A stretch of 64,000 bases of DNA. Source: Desmodesmus armatus. Lineage: Eukaryota; Chlorophyta; Chlorophyceae; Sphaeropleales; Scenedesmaceae. Shown piece by piece: positions 11,851 through 45,292 of the stretch. Both the position numbers and the translations under genes were made by a program. The stretch lies in assembly GCA_007449985.2 (NCBI GenBank), contig VIIQ02000031.1:372001-436000 (forward strand). The letters are read 5' to 3'. The stretch's first letter is position 1. Every line of letters starts with the position of its first letter. Below the pieces are notes generated by a model. It did not search any database. It saw only the letters and a program-made list of their open reading frames with translations, and was not told the origin of the DNA.

Positions 11851-12734
11851 GCTTGCAGGGCTGCTTTCTCCAATGGCGTTGTTTCTGCATTGGTGGCTCG
11901 TCACGACAGTAACGGCTGGCAGACATTACCCTGCATATGCATTGCTTTTAAGTCTGAAGGGGAACTCAATTGGGTCAAACCTCGCTTGGATTACACGGCT
12001 GTCGCGGTGTGACCGTCACGCCGTGTGATCTGTGCCAGATCATCTGGCCCCGATGAAACAGCAGCACTGAACTTTGTACGCGGATTTTGAATTGTATGAC
12101 TCATATTGTGAAATTATGTCTTACACTGAATCCTGTGCACAATGGCTAGGTCGACCCTGCTACTGCAGCAGTGCTACATCCTGTACAAAGTGGTTGGCAG
12201 CCAGCAAACCCCAGGCGCTGACAACTCTTTTTCTTTGCACCTCCTGCACTGGCTGAAAAGCAGAGGCAAAATGCTGTCACCTGTTGACGGTTAGCTGTTT
12301 ACAAGGGTGCCACACAATGCGGCATGGCACATGATACACCCTGAGCCCGCGTGACAACCACACACGGCATGCACCTGGCTTGGACTGTGTGACTGCGCAG
12401 CTGTTGCCCAAACAGTTACAGCAGAGAGAGGATCCAACAAGCAACACAATTGTGTCTGCTTGCGACACAGTGAATATACGTACTGTCTCTAGCGGCAGCC
12501 ACTCAAACACAAAAAACACCACCAGTCAGGCTGCCAGGTAACAGCAATGGCAGCAATGGCAATGCACACAAATCACACACACTCACACCTTACAACAAGC
12601 CACGAACACAACTTCAATGGAAACACTCTGTGCACCAAATGCACACACTCTCAGCAATGCACCCGTTGTAACAACCTCCCGCCCTCCACACCATTGCGAC
12701 CATGCAGGCTCCTGCACCCCACACCCTCAGCCAC
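11851..12734. other. Gap between DCC gene and ABC gene; likely DCC 5' end
   Basis: No exon could be proved. A DCC transit-peptide exon and promoter are expected here. TTACA at 12590-12594 (TGTAA on the minus strand) is about 145 bp past the ABC stop and would end that transcript. The top strand is CA-rich throughout. Confidence 0.4.
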
Positions 12735-14765
12735 CTATCTAAAGAAGGCCAGGTGCTTGTTAGGCATCATGGGGGTCCTGCTGGGCACCACTGACGCCGG
12801 CTGCTGCGGCTGACCGGATGCTGCCCTCGCTGCTGCTTCCTGCTGCTGCTTCTGCAGCCGCTGATCCCGCTCCTGCCGCAGCCAGCCCTCCACGATATGC
12901 AGCAGCTTCTGCCCTGGCTGCAGGGGGGGTAGGATGCTGCGGGGGCCACCTGCACAGGAACAAAGCAGGGACGAAATTTGGGGTGTTGGACATGGTTGAT
13001 TGCTAGATCAATTCAATCCCCTGGATAGCAAAGCTTGCGCAGCACCTTCTATCTGTACGTGTGGCCAGCAAATGCCCCCCCCCCCCCCCCCGTGGCCCAC
13101 AAAATAAACACAAGCAAGCAAACACGTCACTGTTTTGACCAGAATCACTGCTGCCCCCCCCCCCCACACACACACACACTAGACTGGACGCACCGTCACG
13201 AAAGTGTTTCTGACTGTCATGATGATTGTATCGTCTGTCATCAAGCTTAGTGTCAAACACACCCCCAACAAAACCTGCTGGCCTCAACTCACCCTTGACG
13301 AGCCGCCCCTCCTCCAGGTATACTATGTGTGTGATCCACTGCTCCAGGCCGTCGAATATGTGTGTGGCGTATATGATGGTGGCGCCCCGCTGCTCACACT
13401 CCTGCCTGAAAAACTCCAGCAGGTCCATGCGGCCCAACACATCCATGTCTACGGTGATCTCATCCATCAACAAGACCTGGGGTTGTGTGTTGTTCGTGGG
13501 GGGGGGGGGAAAGGGGGGGGGGGGGAGCAGGGGTAGAAGGAGAGCAGGGGAGAGGTAAGAAGATGCATTGGCTGCTGGGAAACACAACCCTGTCGTTTCA
13601 AGGTACCAAAGCTGCATGGTTCAAAATGCGGCCAAACACATCCATGTCAACGGTGATCTCATCCATCAACAAGACCTGAGATAGGGGTGTAGACAGAGAT
13701 GGGCGTTTGTAAGACACTAAGCTTGATGTGTGTAGACACAGGGAGTGTGTGTGGGGGGGGGGGGGGCGCAGGTGGCAGCAGGGGAGATGTAAGAAGATGC
13801 CATGCCTACTTGGAGACAAGTTCCTGGTGTCCAAAAAACCAACAAAGTGCACGCTACATGCTTCTACATGCGGCCCAACACATCTATGTCAACAGTGATC
13901 TCATCCATCGACAGGACATTTGGGGGGGGGGGAGACAGGGGTTGCGGCAGCAGGGAGGAGGTAAAAAGATGCAAAAATTGAAGCCGCCAGCACAGCCTGC
14001 AGCCCAGCCGGACTCACATGGGACGGTTTGAGCAGGCCTGCGCAGCATCCCCTCCCTCCAAACACACTCCAACACATGCTAGATGGCCCACCATCCCAAA
14101 CCCCAGCCTGCAGCCCCATCATTCACTCACATCGTAGGGTTTGAGCAGGCCCATGCAGACCCCCCCTCCCCCCAAAATGGGCGCGAGCTGGTCCCGAAGT
14201 CTCAACACCCAGCCTGCACCCTAGCCTGCAGCCCGGCTACTCACATCGTAGGGTTTGAGCAGGCCCATGCAGACCCCCCCTCCCCCAAAATGGCGCGAGC
14301 TGGTCCCAAAGTCTCAACACCCAGCCTGCACCCTAGCCTGCGCCCTAGCCTGCAGCCCGGCCACTCACATCGTAGGGTTTGAGCAGGCCCATGCAGATCT
14401 GCACCCGCCTCCGCTGCCCGTCCGACATTGTGTTGAGGCGCTGGTACAGGTCGATGTCCAACAGCTGAATCAGCTGCTGACGGCGCTGAGGGTCAACACC
14501 CTCAACACCAAACAGCATCTTGCCGGCTGAGATGTCGCCCTGCACACAGCCGGGAGAAGCAGTAACAACTTGTGAGGGACGAGAGCTAGGGAGCAATCAT
14601 TGAATGCGGCACTTCAAGTGATGAAAATGAAGGTCTGTGTCGAGCAAAGGCAAAGAATGCTGCCAAGCACGCATGCCTGGCTGCTGCAGATGCAAGCACC
14701 AGGCCCTGTTGTTCCTGACAGGCAACTAGCAGCTTGTAATCAGCCCCCCCCCCCCCCCCCCACAC

Positions 14766-14797
<32 letters not shown>

Positions 14798-15687
14798 CTG
14801 CCCCCCCCCCCCCCCCCCCCCGGCGCCCACGGACACAGACCTGGTGCATACCTGTAGGGGCACTCCATATCCTGCAAAAGCCACATCCTTCCTCCAACTG
14901 GTGCCCAGGTAGCTCAACTGACCTGAGCACGTAAGATCCTGGCAGCAGTAGCAACAGCAGCAGCAGCACAGCCACAATCACAGCACAAACGCAACCTGTC
15001 ATGTGTTGCTCAACTCCTGCCAACAGCAGCAGCTGATGGTGAGCTAACAAGCAGCACAATGCATAGAAACAAAATGTTGTGAAGCGAGGCTGAGTGAAGG
15101 GCCAAGCCAGGTGGCCCCGCCATGCCATGCCTGCAAAGCTGGAAATCTTGCCAGCAGACCTCACAAAGAACCCTGATTTGCTTGCAAGACTAGTATCCAT
15201 TGCTGGAAATCCAGCAATGGAAATGCAGCTATGAACTGTCCACTGTGTGATCAGGTCAAAGAAGGTTCAAACCAGCAGCCCTGCGCATCATTCAATCTGC
15301 CTGTTAGCTGCAGAGGCTGGGACTCCCACCACCATCCACCACTCTCCACCCCCACACCCACTCAGACAATCCCGGTCCACCCAACCACCCACAGCCAGCA
15401 CCCACCATATCATAGAAGGGCGACTGCTGCAGCACTCGGATGACGTCTCTGCCCACCATATACTTGCCAGCAATCAGCTGCAGCAGTGTGGTCTTGAAAG
15501 CACCGTTGGCCCCAAGCAGCAGCGTCCTACTGCCCTTGGGGAGGTCCAAGCTGACATCTTTCAAAGATGCTGTGCATCCTGGGTACGCGAACTTCAGGTT
15601 CTGCAGCTTCACGGCCTCCTGCTGCTGCTGTGCTGATGGTGCTGCATCTGTGGCTGGGGCTGGCGGGAGCACTGTGGCTGTGGCCAT
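12735..15687 (-). CDS. ABC transporter I-family ATPase (CAF16/ABCI19-21 type), Phe in P-loop
   Basis: Soluble single-domain ABC ATPase without membrane segments, 311 residues. Five minus-strand exons join in phase: 15687-15406, 14938-14852, 14539-14369, 13476-13293 and 12949-12735. Walker A is GANGAFKTT (residues 59-67), with Phe64 where the family has Gly. The signature is MSDGQRRR (about 161-168), the variant form shared by yeast Caf16 and plant ABCI19-21. Walker B is VLLMDE (181-186), with E186 the catalytic base; the H-loop is ATH (about 219). The tail has [12 protein letters not shown] followed by a Gln/Ala-rich end, typical of the subfamily. Yeast Caf16 is linked to CCR4-NOT, and plant ABCI19-21 to cytokinin responses in seedlings. 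The start is the first Met before an Ala/Pro-rich leader. Introns carry duplicated exon edges. Confidence 0.92.
13629..13684 (-). pseudogene. Duplicate of the Walker B exon start, with acceptor
   Basis: A near-exact copy of the first 48 or so bases of the Walker B exon (true start 13476) plus a functional-looking acceptor (CCCCTATCTCAG). It still encodes [15 protein letters not shown], and the frame stays open into the true exon. It lies in the intron directly upstream of that exon. A minor splice form could use it. Confidence 0.8.
13868..13922 (-). pseudogene. Second, more decayed Walker B exon copy
   Basis: Encodes [17 protein letters not shown] and then stops. The acceptor AG has become AT (CCCAAAT before GTCCTG), so splicing here is unlikely. 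It is older than the copy at 13629-13684, judging by the greater divergence. Confidence 0.75.
14014..14363 (-). repeat. Ladder of duplicated exon 3' edges with donor sites
   Basis: Two clear copies (from about 14127 and 14240) and one weak copy (about 14014) of the end of the signature exon plus its donor. Each clear copy contains the complement of GGCCTGCTCAAACCCTACGA followed by GTGAGT. The unit is about 113-124 bp and also carries a C-rich run and an AGCCTGCACCCTAGCCTGCA-like block. The true exon end is at 14369. Confidence 0.8.
14744..14822. repeat. Compound (C)n/(CA)n low-complexity tract
   Basis: Three long C runs separated by short CA runs inside an intron of the ABC gene. Similar C or G runs recur through the window, for example near 13077, 13500, 17090, 18418, 26790, 34935 and 36360. 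Confidence 0.9.
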
Positions 15688-16104
15688 CTGAGCAGACTAT
15701 CTGCACTGTGTGCTGTGCAGTATAGAGGATGTATATGTGTGTTGTGATAGATTTACGCAAACTGAAGCGGTGGGGATAGCTGTGCTCTCTGCAACTGACA
15801 CACTGTGCTCCTCCAGATGAGATGCTGTGTGGTTGGCAGTCACCCGAGGCTGGTTGGTGGTGATAAGAGACGTTCGGAACAGCAAGTGACGGTCAGAAAT
15901 GACGGAAACAGATGACGTTGATGGCAGGGCGGCAGCGTATGGAGCAGAGGAGGGCTCCCGTCAGTTAGTAATGTTTACGTAAGGTGATGCCGGTGATTGT
16001 CGTTGTATTGTTCCAGTTTGTCAAGTGAATCAACCCACTGCGCAGCTCATCCTATCAGTAAGGTGTCAGAGCCTCCGCTTACCTACACGCTAGCATTGAA
16101 AGGC
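15688..16104. promoter_or_regulatory. Shared divergent promoter of ABC and membrane-protein genes
   Basis: 417 bp separate the divergent start codons, so the region must hold both promoters and 5' UTRs. Three TGACG half-sites, the core bound by plant TGA/CREB-type bZIP factors, begin at 15887, 15900 and 15913. They are all on the same strand at an exact 13-bp period. No clear TATA box was assigned. Confidence 0.6.
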
Positions 16105-19100
16105 ATGGCAGATGAGATCCTGTCTTTCAAGGACCTTGGACTTTCAGTAGACAAGGCAGTCTTACAGGAGACATTCATTGAGACAGTTAGCTCAGGCCTG
16201 GCTGTTGCATATCTAGCCCTGCAGGCGCTCTATCAAGTGAGTGAGCCATGCTCTGCAGTGCTACAGCCTGGCAGGTGCTGTTAGTGACCCAAATTTCCTG
16301 CTGTTCCTTGTTGTTGTGCAGTCGTGCAAGAATCCATATGTTGCGGACCTTCTTTACAAGTAGGTAGACGTAGTGCACCTGGCTGCGTCTGCCAGTACTG
16401 CCACTAGTGCCCACAGCTTCTTTTGTCCCTCCCGTCTGCACCACCAGCAGGGTAGGTTTGGTAACCGCAAGCTGCTCACGGGGTCCGGTTCTTTTGCAGG
16501 ACTTCCAAGTCTGTTGTGCTGACAGCAGTGTGTCAGTACCTCCTGCTAACAGTCATTTCATGGCCGCTGCGGTTTCTGTCGGGCTTGGTGAGTGACCCTT
16601 GGTTGAGTGTGATGGCCATTCGAGGCTTTGATGCAGACCTTGCAGCGATGGTACATACCTAGGGCATCCACCTGCTGCCGTACCACAGCAATTGCTTGAG
16701 TCTTGAAATGATCCTGCATGAGCAAGGCACCATAACCTATCAGTGTTGCTAGCACACTACCGCTGTCAACTATGCGGGACTTTCATCAGTCACTCAGGCG
16801 GAGATCCTGTTTGGCTGTGCTGCAGGTGTATGTGCTGACACTGAGCCTAGTGCGCATCGATGTTGGGGCCCTTGTTGCGAACAGCCTGTCAGTTTACGCC
16901 TTGGTGACACTGCTGCTGATAAGGACAGGTGGGTGACACACTGCTTCATGCAGGGTTTTGGGTACAGGCCCAAACCATAAACCCTAATGCCCAAAACCTT
17001 GAACCCCCATGCATAGTTTGCAGGACGGGGTCACCTGGGATGGCACGGTGGACAGGTTGCAAGGCGGGACAGGGGGCGCAGAAGGGCGGGGGGGGGGGGG
17101 GCAGTAGGGTTGTTTTGCTGCCCAGGATAGGGGTGGCGCCGGCCAGGGAGGGAAATCGGGAGCCAGGGAGGCTGACAAGGGCCCTTCGAGGCAAAGCGAG
17201 AGCGGGCCTAAGTTGGTTCGGGAGTTGGTTTGTTAGCGGAGAAGAAGGTGGAAAAGTGGGCAACGGGTAGGCTGAAGGAGGGGCCCTTCTGTCAAAGCAA
17301 AGGTGCAGATCGGGGGGTCTCAACCAGAAGCCTTTTGTTAGGATCAGAAAAGGGCGGGTGTGCAATTTTGCAGGAGACCGCTCCTTTCATATTTGACCCC
17401 AACCCCAACACCCAACCTCACATCCCTTCCTTCCCCGCGGCCGCTGGCTCGCCTTCCCCCACCCCCTGGCAGTGTTCAAGCGTCAGATGGAGGCGTGTTT
17501 CTTCCACACCCTCACTAAGTTGGACCCCCAGTACAGCAGCCACCTGCAAGCACGGCCGCGCAGTCACAGGGCCTCTATGACTGAGAAGCTGCTGAAGCAG
17601 TTTGGCATCACAGGGGAGGAGTCAGAGGATATGAGGCTGGTGCGTTGATCCTCATGCACACTGTAAGAGTACCAGTAACACATGTAACAGTAACAGCAAG
17701 ACCTTAAGGAAAAAGTTTGCTGTAGGACCTGGCCTTGACGTTGGTCATGATGTTGACTTGATGGCTCACCAGGAAGAAGAAGAAAAAAAGGGAAACTACC
17801 TGTTGCCGTGATGGCTGTTCACCAAGAGCTTGAGCAGCTGCAAAGCCCCGACAGCAACCCCACACTACAGCTCCCTTGTTTGCCATCCTGATTTTATGAT
17901 TGACGCCAATTCAGCGGTTGGTGGTGATGGTGTTGCTGGTGTGCTGCAACTGCAGATGCTGGTGCTGATGCTCGCTGGCATGCTGTTGAGGGGGTGGAGG
18001 CGGGTTCCATATGTTGGCTTCATCGTTGCACCGATTGTGAGTGGCTCGGCAAGCAGCAGCCAGCACAGTCCTGCATAGAAGGCACTTACACCACTCAAAG
18101 TACTTGCTGGCAGCAACACCCTTCACATGACTGTATGCCTAGGAGCGATCCCCTCCCATTTTGCACACCTTGCAATGCACCCAGCCTTCTGAGACTGCAT
18201 CCTTGCATACTGGTTGTACATACCGGTTGTACACGAACAGTACATGTGGACAGGGCCATCTAATGTTGCTGCCAATGCCGCCTGGTGCAAACCTGCAGCT
18301 CCAATACCTGAGCATTCGCTACATGGTGGGCCAGCAAGCAGCTGCCATTGGCTTTTCACTGCTAGCAGCACTGGTGCCGGCGTGGGAGAGGCCAGTCATG
18401 GCCTTTGTGGAGGTGAGGGGGGGGGGGGGGGACCGGGGAACTGCAGAAAGAAAGACAGAATGTGATAAACCCCCTTTGTATCGTAACGCCATAGGAAACC
18501 TCCCATTGGCCTTGCATCCTGTAAGGACGGCTCATCGCATGCATGCCCAATGAAGTAGACATGGTGAAGTGACGGGCGAGAGTGCAGGACAGCGTTACTG
18601 TACTGTACTGTGCTGCAGACTGGCGCCACAAGGCTCTGCTTATCCAGATGTTGAGTTGCCAGTTCAGCCAGTATCATATCAGCACCAATGGTATGCATGA
18701 CGTTGGTGAGCAGACCATAGCAACTGCTAAGACCTGCACTTGCTCTGGCTGCTTTTGACTTCATTGCATGTCTGCTTCTGTCTTGCAGTTGTGGGCCAGC
18801 AGCAAGGTCCTGGCAGCCTCCAGCATGAAGTGCTTCTTTGACCGCTGCGTGCCAAGAAGCAAACGGAAGGCTTTCATCAAGTGAGTGTACTCACAGGCAC
18901 TCACTCTGTGAGGTGTCCAAGTCCATGAGTCTAACAGAATGTCCATTACAAACCTTGAGTCAGCATGTTGCAGGAAGCCTGGAGGAGGACCTTTGCACAC
19001 CTGATAGCTGCCCCTTTTGCAGTGTCAGACAGTCAGCAGCCGACTGGTCAGGCCATGCACAGCACTGTGCACTTACTTGCTCGCCTGTGATAGCTTGCAA

Positions 19101-19324
19101 CGGTTGCGAGCCTTCAGTATCCTGCCTTGTTGCTTGCCCGTCCCACACGCAGGACATTTGAGTACACTGTTGTCAGCTACTTCCTACTACCCACAGCCCT
19201 GCTCAGAGTGCCACTTCTGGGCAGCTTGGTTGCATTCCCTGGGGCGGCCCTAGGTGCCTTCTGCTTGGCAGACATCCTGACAAAGCGGCCCGCCCTGCGA
19301 CAAGCCTTTGATCACCTGCAGTGA
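16105..19324 (+). CDS. Multi-pass membrane protein of unknown family
   Basis: Not recognised. Nine exons join in phase: 16105-16236, 16322-16359, 16500-16587, 16826-16928, 17473-17639, 17956-18036, 18299-18412, 18789-18880 and 19153-19324 (328 residues). The start is the first in-frame ATG (MADEILSFKDLG). Hydrophobic segments lie at about residues 28-44, 60-85, 86-118, 177-188, 215-235 and, after a basic stretch (RSKRKAF), 275-310. A soluble, basic loop (about 120-175) contains HTLTKLDPQYSSHL and MTEKLLKQFG. There is no obvious signal or transit peptide. Phase agreement at all eight junctions and the hydrophobic pattern argue for a real gene; the function is open. It is divergently paired with the ABC ATPase. 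Candidate poly(A) signals are at 19795 and 19817. Confidence 0.8.
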
Positions 19325-19778
19325 CGGAGCTGTTGGCGTTTTGTTGTGTCGTGTTGACCCTTTTGATGTGTTTGCATCTGATGAACGGTGCTGTCTGGTG
19401 TTGGCAATGTTTGAAAGGCCCATTATGGTGTCCAGAGTCAATGAGATGTGTACACATAAGCATTGCAGAACCAAAGCTTCAGGGGCATGGGCTGAGGACC
19501 TGTGACGCTGCCTAAATGCTCGACTTAGCAGCAACGGCTCAACAGTAGCTGCCTGGACACAAGATATGCTTGTTACATTGCTGTGGCACCGGTCAGCTGA
19601 GCTGCGTGTACAGCAGTACAAAACATGGCCACAAGCTCCCAGCAGCCCGGCCGTGTTGCTTTCTTGGCAGTTGCACAGTCACAAGCTGTGCAGCTGTCAA
19701 AGAGTCTGACAGGCACAGTGTGAGCCAAGCACTCCGCATGCCTCAGCACATATGTGGAGTTGGCAGCGCTGACCAAAA

Positions 19779-19822
19779 GCTATGATGACATGCTGTAAGG
19801 AGCTATGATGACATGCTGTAAC
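19779..19822. repeat. 22-bp direct repeat doubling a TGTAA signal
   Basis: AGCTATGATGACATGCTGTAA occurs twice in tandem. Each copy ends with a plus-strand TGTAA about 470-500 bp past the stop of the membrane-protein gene, so the duplication doubles the poly(A) signal. Confidence 0.85.
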
Positions 19823-20641
19823 TGCCCTACCAGCTCCCACAAAGCGGCACCCACATGCAGACCACCATGTCAGCACACCGGAGCAAACAATTAGACACAA
19901 GCCGACCTTCAAGGTCTGGACCAGTTGGGCCAGCACACTGAAGGACACAAAGTGAGCCTGACCGTTGCAAGGGCCCTTCATGCCCTACGCGCTACACCCA
20001 GGGACATTGATTTGCTTGGAGGAAGCAAAATCCAGTCAGTTACAACAGCACAGCGCGGCATGCTACACCGCTGCTAAGCCGTAGCACAGCAAGCAATGCT
20101 TGCATGGGTTTCACAGACGACCAGCGCAAACAACCTCAACACAGCTGCCAATGCTGCTGGTGACGTCTGATGCCTCGATGTCTTCAGGAGACCACCCCAA
20201 ACAGAAACAAAAAAACAACGATGTACACATGCATCACTGCTGCATTGCAGAGCAGCTGCAGCCCTGACCATCAGAATACAGTGTTCCACTGCCTGGGTGC
20301 CAACAGCTGACACGGCCACACCCCAACAGCTGCAACAAACGCGCACAGCACCAGGCACGGTCACCATCCCCGCAGCTGCAGCTGATAATGACACCTGTCA
20401 CCAGCCACAGCTGCAGGCAGCAGTGATTCTGCTGCAGTAGGTGCAGCACATCCAGACTCACTCCCCAGTCCACTTGTAAAACTGCAGGGACTGTGCTGCA
20501 CCCTGCTGCAGCAGGCAGGGCACATGACTGTGCTGCACAAGCGTGTACACTTGCGTCAAGCAGCACTACAGGTGCAGTCATATACTGCATGGCTGGTTGC
20601 TGAGGGTGCTGTGCATTACATAACCATGTGAGTCATCTGGC
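19823..20641. other. Convergent intergenic region
   Basis: No gene seen. It holds the ends of the convergent membrane-protein and FORGETTER1-like transcripts. TTACA at 20616-20620 and at 20040-20044 are minus-strand TGTAA candidates for the latter. Confidence 0.5.
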
Positions 20642-43747
<23,106 letters not shown>

Positions 43748-45292
43748 GCTGGAACAAGCCTCACTTGGGCACTTGAAAATTTTTCAAGTTGAGCCCCGGT
43801 GGGCAGGACAACCAGCCATGGTGTCCATTCAAGATGAGTGGGATTAGCGCATTCTGCTACGTCTGTTGTCGATCACGGTGACCGTGGGGTACGAGGATGA
43901 GGCAGGGCATTTTAACAACAGCATAACACTTTGCTTTGTGTGGTGATATTGATGAGTTTGTTGACTTTCAGGCAAAAAAAGTCATGTGTGCAAGGGCCAG
44001 CGCGCTGCCCCGGCACATCACTGTGCTGTGTGCTGTGTGGTGGTGAGACTGTGGAGGGCGTCATGGAGGGGCAAGGGAGCAAGCACAACTGACGCTCTTT
44101 GTGCTGCAAAGCCTCCAAATCACAATGAGAAGCACCACTTGCGTGTCCCACAGCTTCACTGCTGAAACAATACGGCACCCCCCTGTTGTGCATACACCAA
44201 TTGGTGGGTGCTTCCATTTGACGTCCTGGCGAGACCCCATGTTGTCCAGAACAGTAAGAAATGGTTGCACTGCCGTGAGAGCCCTCGGTCGCTTTTGCTC
44301 AATGACGGCAGTCTGAAGTTTTTGAACAGCCTGTCAGCAGTAATGTGTCATGTCACACTGCACTGCAGAAGATAGGTTGTTGTTGTGTTTTCTGGAGCAG
44401 TTGAGTCAATAAGAAACGGCGTCCGCACACCTCTGAAGCTCAAGCGCTACTGGCGGGTTTGCTCAACTCGGTACACCGTCTGTCTATCAAATTTCAGCAG
44501 GACATACGATTTTGAAGCCATCAATGTTAACTTGATGAAGCCTTCGTGCAGCTGTCAATCTCTGGAGCTGGCCCCTGGTCACTGCCTTTGAAGTCTGCTG
44601 TCTTCAGTAGCTGAGGTGAGGCAAACGATCAACCTAGAAACTGAACTCTCTGTTACGAATGCAGCTCAGAAAGGTTTCTCAGGCTGCAGCAGGCCCAGCA
44701 AGCTCTGCCTGGGTACTGCTTCTGTGTTGTCTTGCCATTGTGCTGTGCCGTCAAGAGGCAACACTCTGGGTGCAGCAGACCACTTCTTTGCGACACAGAC
44801 CTCAAGAAAAGGTTGCAGCAGTCACAACATTCTTCAGTTTTGCGTATACAGGGCAAGCCGTCTGGACCTTCACAGGGCAGACAGCAAGTGTGGGCAGCAA
44901 GCCAATAGTGCACCAAGTGCAGGCCACCCATTTCAAGTATCGTGCTGGACTGCAGATCTTGCTGGTGTGCTGGGCCAAGCTGTGGGTCCAGCAAGCAGCC
45001 ATCCTGGCGCCAGCACAAACGTTGAGCCTGCAGGTGGGCATGCTGGGAATGCTGGGCCAGCACAGCACAGCAAAGCACAGCACACGACAGACAGCATCAG
45101 CGCCGTCGCATGGCAAATGAGTCCTGTCAATGCCTTTGATATTCAACCTGTGCGCCAGTCTTGCAGTGATTGCATGATTGGCTGTACTGGCAGCACAGGG
45201 CAGGAGGCTTTCCCATTTGCCACTGCGCACAGGGTATGACCAGAGCGGCTCTACCCAATCTCTTCACAAACCATGTGTGCCTGCAATTTACC
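43748..45292. other. Region between FGT1 and sulfotransferase A; both promoters
   Basis: Holds the divergent promoters of FGT1 and sulfotransferase A. From about 44713 onward the sequence is duplicated at 50.66 kb. Open frames such as 44659-45120 occur in both copies, but the copies are too similar for this to show coding. The part from 44.1 to 44.6 kb is less GC-rich and unrecognised. Confidence 0.4.

Noticed and set aside
13003..13617. 204-codon minus-strand frame over the ABC Walker B exon
   Set aside because: Read-through of a real exon into both introns; the true borders at 13476 and 13293 give correct phase.
44659..45120. Open frame upstream of sulfotransferase A, also present in copy B
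   Set aside because: Both copies are almost identical DNA, so shared openness is not evidence of coding. It has no recognisable motif.
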